Below the pieces are notes generated by a model, which ran no database searches, was not told the origin of the DNA, and saw only the letters and a list, made by a program, of their open reading frames with translations. From an uncultured Corynebacterium sp. (lineage in GTDB: Bacteria > Actinomycetota > Actinomycetes > Mycobacteriales > Mycobacteriaceae): a DNA stretch of 63,420 bases. This document shows positions 11,369 to 18,241 of the stretch, one piece after another. Both the position numbers and the translations under genes were made by a program. The stretch is from assembly GCF_946222985.1 (NCBI RefSeq), contig NZ_CAMIFY010000009.1, positions 1 to 63,420 on the forward strand. Reading direction: 5' to 3'. Within the stretch, counting starts at the first letter, position 1; each line of letters begins with the position of its first letter.

Positions 11369-12577
11369 ATGGATGAGCAGCGGTCGTCGGGTGCGGACGA
11401 AGTGCGGGCCGACCCGGCGTCGGGTGCGGTCCGGTTCCTGCACACCTCCGATTGGCAGTTGGGCATGACCCGGTGGTTCCTGCGGGAAGGCGACGGGGAG
11501 GCGCAGGCGCGGTATTCGGCCGATCGGCTCGAGGCGGTGCGGGCCATCGGGCGGCTGGCCACGCGGCGCGGGGCGGAGTTCATCGTCGTCGCCGGCGACG
11601 TCTTCGAGTCGAACACGTTGCCCGACCGGGATTTCCGTCGGGCGCTCGACGTGATCCGGGAGCTGCCGGTGCCGGTGTTCCTGTTGCCGGGCAACCATGA
11701 TGCGTTGGACGCGACGTCGATCTACCACCGCGCCGTCTTCGACGAGATCGAGGCCGGGGGAGTGCACGTGCTGCGCGACGGCGAGCCGGTCGAGGTGCGC
11801 CCGGGCGTCGAGGTCGTCGGAGCGCCGCTGCAGGGGCGGGCACCGGACACCGATCTGCTGGCGGAGGTCCTGGAGGAGCTGCGGCCGACCTCCGGCGTGC
11901 GCGTGGCCGTCGCGCATGGCCAGGTCACCGGTTTCGGAGCGGAGTCCGCCGCGACGTTGTCGGTCGACGCGGTGGCGCGGGCGGTCGCCGAGCGCGCGGT
12001 GCACTACGTGGCCGTGGGCGATTCCCATTCGACCCAGCAGCTCGACGGCGAGGGGCGGATGTGGTTCTCCGGCTCTCCGGAGACGACGGATTACGACGAC
12101 AGGGAGCGCGATTCCGGCAACGTCCTGCTCGTGGAGGTCGGGCCGGAGGCCGCGCCCGTGGTGGAGAAGATCGCGGTCGGCCAGTGGGCGTTTCGGGCGA
12201 TGGAACGCGATCTGGCGGGCGTCGAGGATGCGCGGGCGTGGTTGGACGATCTGAGGATGCTCACCGACAAGTCCCGCACCTGCGTGAAGTATTCGCTGCG
12301 CGGGACGCTCAACCTGGTCGGTGATGCGGAGCTCAAGCGCGGGATGGCGGAGCTCGCGCCGTCGTTCGCGGCGCTCTACCGTCGCGGCAGCGGTTCGGAG
12401 GTCACGGTGGTGCCGGAAGACGGCGACATCACTTCGCTGGGGCTCAACGGTTTTCCGTTGGATGCCGCCGAGCAGCTGAAGGCGCGGACCGAGGATGCGT
12501 CGCTGGCGGAAGCCGACCGACGCACGGCGGCCGACGCACTGGGGTTGCTGGCGCGACTCGCGGGAACCGGAAAGTAG
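11369..12577 (+). CDS. Mre11/SbcD-like metallophosphoesterase (DNA repair exonuclease family)
   Basis: A 402-residue calcineurin-like phosphoesterase of the SbcD/Mre11 group. Motifs in order are LHTSDWQLG (I), VVAGDVFES (II), LPGNHD (III), VAHGQ (IV) and VAVGDSHS (V). Compared with the usual DWHLG and GHxH, motif I has Gln for the metal-binding His and motif V has Asp for the first His, so catalysis or metal choice may differ. About 12 nt separate it from the Rad50-like ATPase gene; the two surely form one transcription unit and probably one nuclease complex. The C-terminal 130 residues would be the DNA-binding/capping region. Whether it replaces or supplements a conventional SbcCD elsewhere cannot be judged here. 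Confidence 0.85.
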   Translation: MDEQRSSGADEVRADPASGAVRFLHTSDWQLGMTRWFLREGDGEAQARYSADRLEAVRAIGRLATRRGAEFIVVAGDVFESNTLPDRDFRRALDVIRELPVPVFLLPGNHDALDATSIYHRAVFDEIEAGGVHVLRDGEPVEVRPGVEVVGAPLQGRAPDTDLLAEVLEELRPTSGVRVAVAHGQVTGFGAESAATLSVDAVARAVAERAVHYVAVGDSHSTQQLDGEGRMWFSGSPETTDYDDRERDSGNVLLVEVGPEAAPVVEKIAVGQWAFRAMERDLAGVEDARAWLDDLRMLTDKSRTCVKYSLRGTLNLVGDAELKRGMAELAPSFAALYRRGSGSEVTVVPEDGDITSLGLNGFPLDAAEQLKARTEDASLAEADRRTAADALGLLARLAGTGK

Positions 12578-12589
12578 GGGGAGCGAGCG

Positions 12590-15340
12590 ATGAAACTGCA
12601 TTCGATCGAGCTGAGGGACGTCCGCGGCATCGAGCACCTCGTCGTCGACGAGCTGCCGGACACGGGCGTCATCGTCATCGCCGGCGACAACGAGATGGGC
12701 AAGTCGACCATCGCCGAGGCGATCCACGTCGCGTTGACGTGGCCGACGTCGGCCGACCGAAAGGAAACGCGGGCCCTGCAGCCGAACAACCGGGATGCGT
12801 TCCCCGACATCACCCTGGACCTGACGCTGGGCGGCACCCGCTTCACGCTGCGCAAGGTCTTCGCCGGCGGACGCAAGGCGTCGAGCACCGAGATCACCGT
12901 GACCGAACCGTCGTTCATGCAACTGACCGGCGCGAAGGCCCAGGCCTGGCTCGACGACCTCACCCGCGGGGAGGGCACCCGCGACCTGTGGAACGCGTTC
13001 GTCGCGCGCCAGGGCACGGAGCAGAAGGCCCTGCGGATGGGTGCCTACGCCCAGGTCACCGCGGCGCTGCAGGAAGCCTCGGGCGGCACCGCGGAGACCG
13101 AGGACCAGAAGTCGATCGTCGAGGCCGCGTTGACCGAGCGCGCGCTGTATTACACGTCCCAGGGCCGCGAAAAGGCCCCGTTGAAGGACGCCGCCGCGGC
13201 GGTCGAGGCCGCGGAGGTGCGATGGGCGGAAGCGTCGGCGCGCGTGGAGGAAGTCCGGGATCTGGTCGACGAGGCCAAGAAGAACGACCGTCGCCGTGTC
13301 GAGCTGGAGTCGCTGGTGCCCGATGCCGAGGCGGAGGTCGAACAGTGGCGGCGCACCGTCGCCGATCTCGCGGAATACCGGCACGCGAAGTCCAAGGCCG
13401 ACGACGCCGTCACGTTGGCCACCGTCGAGCTGAAGAACGCGCGCCAGGCCGCCGAGCAGCGGGCGGAACTCAAGGCGCAGGAGAAGCAGGCCCAGGAGGC
13501 GCTCGATGCCGTCGTCGCCGAATTGGGTCCGCTGCGCGAGGCCTCCGAGGCGGAGGCCCGGGAAGTCGAGTCGGTGGAGACCACCGTCGTGACCGCCCGG
13601 TCGCGCAGGGAGCGGGCCCGGCGGTTGCTGCAGCTCGCCGAGACGGACCTGGTGCACTGCGCCAACGTGCGCAAGCTCGCCGAACTCGACGAGGTGCTCG
13701 CACGGGTGCGGTCGCTCGACGAGGAAGTCACCGCACTGCGGCGCAAGCTGGCCGAGCAGCGCATCACCGCCGAGGCCGCCAAGCGTGCCGCCGAAGCCGA
13801 AACGGAATGGCGGACGGCGACGACGGTGCTCGAGGCGTCGTCGTCGGAGTTGAGCCTGGTCGCGGACCGCGCCGACTCCGACACCGACTCCGACGCGGAT
13901 GCCGGCACGGTCACCCGCAAGATCACGGTCGTCGTCGACGGAGAGGACGTCGACGTCGTCGGCGGGGAAGCCGTCACCCGTGCGGTGACCGCGCCGACCG
14001 CCGTCACCGTCGGTGGAGTGACCATGACGGTGACGCCGGGCGACGGTGCCGGCGAGTACGCGGGCCGGGCCTCGTTGGCGAAGGAGAAGCTCGACGACAT
14101 CCTGTCCGAACTCGGCGTCAGCACCGTCAAGCGGGCGGAGGAGAAGGCCAAGGCCCGCACTCTCGTCGAATCCGAGCTGGACATCGCCCGTGCGCGCCTC
14201 GAGGCGGAGCTGAGCAACAGGGACCTGGCCGAGATGCGCGATGCGCGCGTGGAACTCGACGCCGACCTCGTCGCCTACCCGGGCGTCCGCGCCGACATGA
14301 TCGCGGGATGGTCCGACGAGTTCGACGCTCCCGACCTTCCCGTCGGCGACGACGGGGAAGGAGCCGACGAAGCCGAGGCGACCCGCGTCCTCGATCGAGC
14401 CCGGGAGGCCGAACGCGCCGCCGGCGGCGACTACGACGCGGCGATGCAGTCGGTGCAGTCGATGAACGCACGGCCCGCGCGCCACGCCCTCCTCGACAAG
14501 CAGGCCGAGGAACAGGCCCGCATCGGCGACGTGCGACGAGCGGTCCAGGCACTGTCGGATGCCCGTGAGCGGGAAAACGACGAGGCGTTGGCCGAACGCG
14601 TCGCGGAGGCGGAGAAGACCTTCGACACCGCGGTCTCGGTCGCCAAGAGCGCCGAGAAGGCGTTGGTCGAACGCGGCGCCGAAGACGCCGACGAATCCCT
14701 CGCCGGGGCGGAGACGTACCTGGCGAATCTGCGCAACGACCAGATCCAGCTGCAGGTCCGGCGCGGTGCGTTGACCGGCGAGCTCAAGGGCGTCTCCGGC
14801 GTCAACGAGGAACTGGCCGAGGCCGAAGCGGACCTGACCCGCCTGCGCCGCGAACTGGAGTCCATCAACCGCCGCGCCGCGGCGGCGAAGCTCCTCTACG
14901 ACACCCTCGAGGCGGCCCGCGCCGAGACGCGGTCGACCATCGGCAAGCCGCTGCTGAAGAAGCTCGCCCAGTACGGCGGCGCCGTCTTCGGGCCGAGCAC
15001 CACCTTCGAGCTCGACGAGGACATGGCCGTGAAGTCTCGCTCCAACGCCGACGGAACCTTCGAGTTCGAAGCGCTCTCCGGCGGTGCCCAGGAGCAGATC
15101 GACGTGCTCGTGCGATTGGCCGTCGCCGGCGTCATGGACGGCGAAGGCGGCGCCCCCGTGATCATCGACGACGCGCTCGGATACTCCGACCCCGATCGCC
15201 TGCGGAAGATGAACAACGCCTTCGCCCGCGCCGGCCGCGACAGTCAGATCCTCGTGCTGACGTGCTACCCCGATCGCTTCGCCCGCATCCAGGACAGCCT
15301 TCGCCTCGACATGGGGGAGCTGTTGCGCGACGGGGCGTAG
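12590..15340 (+). CDS. Rad50/SbcC-like coiled-coil ATPase without a zinc hook
   Basis: A 916-residue SMC-type ATPase. Walker A is GDNEMGKST (residues 32-40). Heptad-like Glu/Ala/Arg-rich coiled coils run from about 190 to 420 and 495 to 790. The signature LSGGAQEQ begins at residue 829, followed by Walker B VIIDDALGYSD. Conventional SbcC/Rad50 carries CxxC at the coiled-coil apex; none exists here. Instead residues about 424-490, exactly mid-protein, form an acidic linker (DSDTDSDADAG) and a Val/Thr/Gly-rich segment that looks like a small beta domain. The protein should partner with the Mre11-like product encoded 12 nt upstream. GGGGGAGCGAGCG provides the ribosome binding site. A YhaN-like ATPase is the main alternative classification. 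Confidence 0.85.
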   Translation: MKLHSIELRDVRGIEHLVVDELPDTGVIVIAGDNEMGKSTIAEAIHVALTWPTSADRKETRALQPNNRDAFPDITLDLTLGGTRFTLRKVFAGGRKASSTEITVTEPSFMQLTGAKAQAWLDDLTRGEGTRDLWNAFVARQGTEQKALRMGAYAQVTAALQEASGGTAETEDQKSIVEAALTERALYYTSQGREKAPLKDAAAAVEAAEVRWAEASARVEEVRDLVDEAKKNDRRRVELESLVPDAEAEVEQWRRTVADLAEYRHAKSKADDAVTLATVELKNARQAAEQRAELKAQEKQAQEALDAVVAELGPLREASEAEAREVESVETTVVTARSRRERARRLLQLAETDLVHCANVRKLAELDEVLARVRSLDEEVTALRRKLAEQRITAEAAKRAAEAETEWRTATTVLEASSSELSLVADRADSDTDSDADAGTVTRKITVVVDGEDVDVVGGEAVTRAVTAPTAVTVGGVTMTVTPGDGAGEYAGRASLAKEKLDDILSELGVSTVKRAEEKAKARTLVESELDIARARLEAELSNRDLAEMRDARVELDADLVAYPGVRADMIAGWSDEFDAPDLPVGDDGEGADEAEATRVLDRAREAERAAGGDYDAAMQSVQSMNARPARHALLDKQAEEQARIGDVRRAVQALSDARERENDEALAERVAEAEKTFDTAVSVAKSAEKALVERGAEDADESLAGAETYLANLRNDQIQLQVRRGALTGELKGVSGVNEELAEAEADLTRLRRELESINRRAAAAKLLYDTLEAARAETRSTIGKPLLKKLAQYGGAVFGPSTTFELDEDMAVKSRSNADGTFEFEALSGGAQEQIDVLVRLAVAGVMDGEGGAPVIIDDALGYSDPDRLRKMNNAFARAGRDSQILVLTCYPDRFARIQDSLRLDMGELLRDGA

Positions 15341-15372
15341 ACGGCCGACCCCGCCCCTCCGCGCATGCGAAA

Positions 15373-15404
15373 AGGCGCACCCACCGAATGCGGTGGGTGC
15401 GCCT
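15373..15404. terminator. Bidirectional hairpin terminator between the Rad50-like gene and yceI
   Basis: AGGCGCACCCACCG (15373-15386) pairs perfectly with CGGTGGGTGCGCCT (15391-15404) around the loop AATG. On the minus strand the stem is followed by TTTTCGC, fitting termination of yceI. It sits 33 nt after the convergent Rad50-like stop codon and may serve both. Confidence 0.85.
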
Positions 15405-15465
15405 CGTGGTTGCGCGGGCGACGTCGTCAAGCAATCGACGCGGTCGCCCCGCGACCGGGGAAGTC

Positions 15466-16008
15466 CTACTGGGCCTTGACGGCGGAGATCTCGATCTCCA
15501 GGACGACCTTGTCGGAAACCATGACGCCGGAGTTCAGCGGGGCCTGCCAGTCGACGCCGAAGTCCTTGCGGTTGATGGAGCCCTTGGCGGTCAGGCCGAT
15601 GCGCTCCAGGTCGTAGGCGTCGACGTTGGTGCCCTCGAACTCGACGTCGAGATCGATGGACTTGGTGACGCCCTTGATGGTCAGGTCGCCGGTCAGCACG
15701 CCGGTGTCCTCGCCGGTGACCTTGGCGTCGGTGGCGACGAAGGTCATCTCCGGGTGGTTCTCGACGTCGAAGAACTCGGCGCTGCGGACGTGGCCGTCGC
15801 GGTCCTCGTTGCCGGTGGTGACCGACGCGGCCTTGATCTCGACGTTGGCGGAGTTGTTCTGGTTCTCCGGGTCGATGGTGAAGGAGCCGGTGTAGTCGGT
15901 GAACTCACCGCGGGTCTTGGTGACCATCGCGTGGCGCACCATGAAGCCCAGCTGCGAGTGGGAGGGGTCGATGTTCCAGGTGCCGGCGAAGTTCGGGGAG
16001 AGAGCCAT
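15466..16008 (-). CDS. YceI family polyisoprenoid-binding-like protein
   Basis: A 180-residue lipocalin-like YceI domain protein covering the whole length. Typical features are the opening GTWNIDPSHSQLGFMVRHAMVTKTRGEF (in parts: WNIDPSHS, GFMVRHAM), DGHVRSAEFFDVENHPEMTF in the middle and the GxxxRKDFGVDW segment near the end. YceI proteins bind isoprenoid-type lipids and are often linked to stress or acid response; no signal peptide is visible, so it is probably cytoplasmic. The ATG at 16008 has AAAGGA 9-14 nt upstream. It is divergent from a RosR-like MarR regulator, and its promoter (TTGACA-17-TACAGT) is flanked by two RosR-like sites, so peroxide-responsive derepression is inferred. Confidence 0.9.
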   Translation of the reverse strand: MALSPNFAGTWNIDPSHSQLGFMVRHAMVTKTRGEFTDYTGSFTIDPENQNNSANVEIKAASVTTGNEDRDGHVRSAEFFDVENHPEMTFVATDAKVTGEDTGVLTGDLTIKGVTKSIDLDVEFEGTNVDAYDLERIGLTAKGSINRKDFGVDWQAPLNSGVMVSDKVVLEIEISAVKAQ

Positions 16009-16075
16009 GATGGAGAGTCCTTTCGTTTGAACCAGGGGGACACCGCGCACGGTTGCACGGATCCGTCCCGGCGGC

Positions 16076-16093
16076 AAGTTGCCGTATCAACAA
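16076..16093 (-). promoter_or_regulatory. RosR-like operator site 2
   Basis: On the minus strand TTGTTGATACGGCAACTT matches 16 of 18 positions of TTGTTGAYRYRTCAACWA, the motif reported for C. glutamicum RosR. It covers the predicted yceI transcription start (about 16092), an ideal repression position. Confidence 0.7.
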
Positions 16094-16098
16094 AGACG

Positions 16099-16127
16099 AC
16101 TGTAGCGCAGGCCTGGTGACGTGTCAA
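16099..16127 (-). promoter_or_regulatory. yceI core promoter
   Basis: The minus strand reads a perfect -35 TTGACA (16122-16127), a 17-bp spacer, and the -10 TACAGT (16099-16104). The -35 lies inside RosR-like site 1. Confidence 0.75.
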
Positions 16128-16130
16128 CAA
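16113..16130 (-). promoter_or_regulatory. RosR-like operator site 1
   Basis: On the minus strand TTGTTGACACGTCACCAG matches 16 of 18 positions of TTGTTGAYRYRTCAACWA. It overlaps the yceI -35 and lies just upstream of the regulator's own promoter, so it could control both. Confidence 0.7.
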
Positions 16131-16166
16131 AAACTTCGATTTTGGTGAAACTGGTGGTCAATCGGG

Positions 16167-16172
16167 TACGGT
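16167..16172 (+). promoter_or_regulatory. Leaderless -10 of the RosR-like gene
   Basis: TACGGT lies 7 nt before the ATG at 16180, with TTGGTG at 16142-16147 as a possible -35. This arrangement favours ATG 16180 over the GTG at 16171, which would lie inside the -10. Confidence 0.6.
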
Positions 16173-16179
16173 GATCGCC

Positions 16180-16671
16180 ATGCAGCAGGAAGTGCAGTGG
16201 CTCAACGACGATGAACAAACGCTTTGGCGCGCGATGATGGATGCCGCCAAGGCCGTCGAACGTGCGATGGACACGCGCCTGCTCACCACGGAGGAGATCT
16301 CCTCCGCCGACTTCTCCGTGCTCGTGTCCCTGTCCGAGTCCGACGGCGGGGTGGTGCGCATGCGCGAATTGTGCGAGGACCTCAAGTGGGACCGCAGCCG
16401 CATGTCCCATCAGATCACCCGCATGGAAAAGCGCGGGCTGGTGACCAAGAACCGCTGCACCAACGACAGCCGCGGCATCGACGTCCAGCTCACCGAGCAC
16501 GGCCGCGAGGTCATCGAGCGCGCCGCCCCCGATCACGTGCGCATGATCCGCCACATCGTCTTCGATCAGCTCGACGACGTCGCGGCGCTGGACCGCTCCG
16601 CCGCCCTCGACGCGATGCGCCGGGTCTCCGCCGCGGCGGAGTCGTTCCGCGGCACGACGCTGGGGCAGTAG
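16180..16671 (+). CDS. rosR: MarR-family regulator, RosR-like (hydrogen peroxide sensor)
   Basis: A 163-residue winged-helix MarR protein. The DNA-recognition helix region is MRELCEDLKWDRSRMSHQITRMEKRG (residues 61-86, shown in parts: LKWDRSRMSHQ, RMEKRG) and the wing is VTKNRCTNDSRGI. Cys65 and Cys93 match, with a one-residue offset, the reported redox-sensing Cys64 and Cys92 of C. glutamicum RosR; the third reported Cys151 is absent. It is divergent from yceI, as recalled for the cg1322-rosR locus, and two sites matching the RosR motif lie between them. It is inferred to repress yceI, itself and flavin-reductase or monooxygenase genes until oxidised. Gene symbol is by homology and context, not by alignment. 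Confidence 0.8.
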   Translation: MQQEVQWLNDDEQTLWRAMMDAAKAVERAMDTRLLTTEEISSADFSVLVSLSESDGGVVRMRELCEDLKWDRSRMSHQITRMEKRGLVTKNRCTNDSRGIDVQLTEHGREVIERAAPDHVRMIRHIVFDQLDDVAALDRSAALDAMRRVSAAAESFRGTTLGQ

Positions 16672-16683
16672 GCCCGGGCCAGT

Positions 16684-16721
16684 CCCGCACCCCACCCGCG
16701 CTTCACCCGCACCCCACCCGC
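16684..16721 (+). repeat. Direct repeat in the gap between the two MarR genes
   Basis: CCCGCACCCCACCCGC occurs twice (16684-16699 and 16706-16721). The second copy can also fold with GGGTGCG at 16724-16730, so the stretch may act as a weak terminator of the first MarR gene. Confidence 0.4.
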
Positions 16722-16761
16722 CCGGGTGCGCCGCGACTACGCCCTGGAGCGGTATCCCCGT

Positions 16762-16767
16762 TAGCCT
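16762..16767 (+). promoter_or_regulatory. Leaderless -10 of the second MarR gene
   Basis: TAGCCT is followed by 6 nt and the ATG at 16774, with no ribosome binding site. Confidence 0.6.
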
Positions 16768-16773
16768 GGGGCC

Positions 16774-17253
16774 ATGAACGACTACGAGTGGTTGACCGAC
16801 GACGAGCAGCGCTTTTGGCAGATGCTCGTCTCCACGTTCCGCAGCGTGGAGCGCAACATCGAGGCGACGATGCGCGATCGCACGGGCCTGACCTTCGGCG
16901 ACTTCACCGTCCTCATCGCCCTGCAGGAAACCGAGGACGGCGTGATGCACGTCGACGAACTGTGCCGCCGACTGAAGTGGAACCATCCCCGCGCGCTGCT
17001 GCACACCACGCGGATGGAGAAGCGCGGGGTCATCGGCATCGAGGATCCCGGCACGGATCCGGATTCCGATTACACGGTGGCGTTGACGGGCGTGGGTCGG
17101 CACATCTTCGCCGAGGCGGCCCCGGATTACGTGGCCACGGTGCGTTCGGAGGTCTTCGAGCAGCTCAGCGAGGACGATCTGGCGCACATGTCCCGCTGCT
17201 TCACGACGATCATGAATCACGCCGAGCAGGCCGACGATTCGCCCCTGCTCTGA
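16774..17253 (+). CDS. MarR-family regulator, tandem paralogue of the RosR-like protein
   Basis: A 159-residue MarR protein clearly duplicated from its neighbour: both open with WL(N/T)DDEQ, share DELC/RELC and LKW before the recognition helix and RMEKRG after it. Here the wing is GIEDPGTDPDSDY, without the wing cysteine and more acidic, and the recognition helix differs (NHPRALLHTT against DRSRMSHQIT). It therefore probably reads another operator and senses another signal. Cys64 is kept and Cys142 is new. It has its own leaderless promoter and no divergent target gene, so its regulon is unknown. Confidence 0.82.
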   Translation: MNDYEWLTDDEQRFWQMLVSTFRSVERNIEATMRDRTGLTFGDFTVLIALQETEDGVMHVDELCRRLKWNHPRALLHTTRMEKRGVIGIEDPGTDPDSDYTVALTGVGRHIFAEAAPDYVATVRSEVFEQLSEDDLAHMSRCFTTIMNHAEQADDSPLL

Positions 17254-17280
17254 GCGGTTGAGGGCGGTGATTCCGGGACT

Positions 17281-17286
17281 TACGCT
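17281..17286 (+). promoter_or_regulatory. Leaderless -10 of the first PspC gene
   Basis: TACGCT is followed by GGGGGC and the ATG at 17293. Confidence 0.6.
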
Positions 17287-17292
17287 GGGGGC

Positions 17293-17625
17293 ATGACGAA
17301 CCCGCGGGAGCGACCGGACCACGAATACCGCGATGACGACGACGGTCGCGATGCCGGCGCCGACAACGACATGGGCGGAGACGCGGATTCGACCGGGTCG
17401 AGCTGGTCGCGGGCCATCGACCGCATGGCCGGCACCACGGTCCATCGCAGCCGCACCAACAAGATGCTCGGCGGCGTCTGTGGCGGCCTGGCGGAGGCCA
17501 CCGGCGTCAGCGCCAACGGACTGCGCCTGGGCTTCGCCTTCATGGCGGGATTCGCGACGCCGGTCGGGCTCGTCGCCTACTGCGGCCTGTGGCTCGTCCT
17601 GCCCGATTCGGAGCACCCCGACTGA
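17293..17625 (+). CDS. PspC-domain membrane protein
   Basis: A 110-residue protein with a 55-residue acidic, disordered-looking N-terminus and a C-terminal PspC domain: HRSRTNKMLGGVCGGLAEATG (in parts: NKMLGGVCGGLAEATG) followed by two hydrophobic segments ending GLVAYCGLWLVLPDSE. PspC domains act in membrane-stress sensing, often as the membrane partner of PspA or of a two-component kinase. No pspA or kinase is nearby. A second PspC gene follows 69 nt downstream with its own promoter. Confidence 0.8.
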   Translation: MTNPRERPDHEYRDDDDGRDAGADNDMGGDADSTGSSWSRAIDRMAGTTVHRSRTNKMLGGVCGGLAEATGVSANGLRLGFAFMAGFATPVGLVAYCGLWLVLPDSEHPD

Positions 17626-17682
17626 CCGTCGACGGTGCGGCGCAGGCCCGCGCCCGGGTGAATGGATTGCGCCATTTTCCCG

Positions 17683-17688
17683 TATAAC
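17683..17688 (+). promoter_or_regulatory. Leaderless -10 of the second PspC gene
   Basis: TATAAC is followed by GGGGGC and the ATG at 17695. The sequence is unusually AT-rich for its surroundings. Confidence 0.55.
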
Positions 17689-17694
17689 GGGGGC

Positions 17695-17946
17695 ATGGCG
17701 AACATCGACAAAAACGGACTTTTCAACGCAGAGGCGATCTCCGCGAAGATCGACCAGGCGGCGGGTCGGCCCATCCGTCGTTCGCATTCGAACCGGTGGA
17801 TCGCCGGCGTGTGCGGCGGCATCGAGGAATCCACCGGTTTCAACGGCACGGCGCTGCGCGTCATCGTCGCGCTACTCGGCCTGACCGTCGCGCCGTTGGC
17901 ACTGGTCCTGTACCTGGGTGCCTGGTTGGTCGTCCCGGAGGAGTAG
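17695..17946 (+). CDS. Small PspC-domain membrane protein
   Basis: An 83-residue PspC protein, MANIDKNGLFNAEAIS onwards, with the domain core RRSHSNRWIAGVCGGIEESTGF and one or two hydrophobic segments ending YLGAWLVVPEE. It is a short paralogue of the preceding gene. ATG 17695 was chosen over an in-frame ATG at 17662 because a -10 hexamer lies 7-12 nt before 17695, and the longer form would put that promoter inside the coding region. Confidence 0.8.
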   Translation: MANIDKNGLFNAEAISAKIDQAAGRPIRRSHSNRWIAGVCGGIEESTGFNGTALRVIVALLGLTVAPLALVLYLGAWLVVPEE

Positions 17947-18112
17947 GCCCCTCCCACCGCTCGACCCGCTCAATCCGCTCGACCCGTGCCTCCCGCTGCT
18001 CCCGACCGCCTCCGTGCTGCATCCGCGACGGACCGGGACACCGGGGACCGGCCCTTTCGTGATTCCGCGTGAGGCGGTGCTAAAGTATCGGTCGTTGCCC
18101 GCAAGGGCGCAC
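17947..18112 (+). promoter_or_regulatory. tRNA-Arg upstream region with a short direct repeat
   Basis: CCGCTCGACCCG occurs at 17957-17968 and 17975-17986 (18-bp period). TAAAGT at 18081-18086 is a likely -10 for the tRNA, with a start near 18093. No gene is seen. Confidence 0.45.
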
Positions 18113-18185
18113 GCCTCCGTAGCTCAGTGGATAGAGCACCGGTTTCCGGTACCGAAGGTCGTAGGTTCGACTCCTATCGGGGGCA
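18113..18185 (+). tRNA. tRNA-Arg (anticodon CCG)
   Basis: A 73-nt cloverleaf: acceptor GCCTCCG (18113-18119) pairs with CGGGGGC; D-arm GCTC-AGTGGATA-GAGC; anticodon loop TTCCGGT with CCG at positions 34-36; T-arm GTAGG-TTCGACT-CCTAT with one wobble. The first anticodon-stem pair is C-A. CCA is not fully encoded (ACC then G). It reads CGG codons, which are common in this GC-rich genome. Confidence 0.95.
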
Positions 18186-18189
18186 CCGA

Positions 18190-18221
18190 AAAAGTCCCGC
18201 ACCAGCAGGTGCGGGACTTTT
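18190..18221. terminator. Terminator shared by tRNA-Arg and lutABC
   Basis: AAAAGTCCCGCACC (18190-18203), loop AGCA, GGTGCGGGACTTTT (18208-18221). It is a perfect stem with T-runs on both strands, so it can end the tRNA transcript and the convergent lut operon. Confidence 0.9.
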
Positions 18222-18241
18222 CGCGTTGCAGGGGCCCGCCG

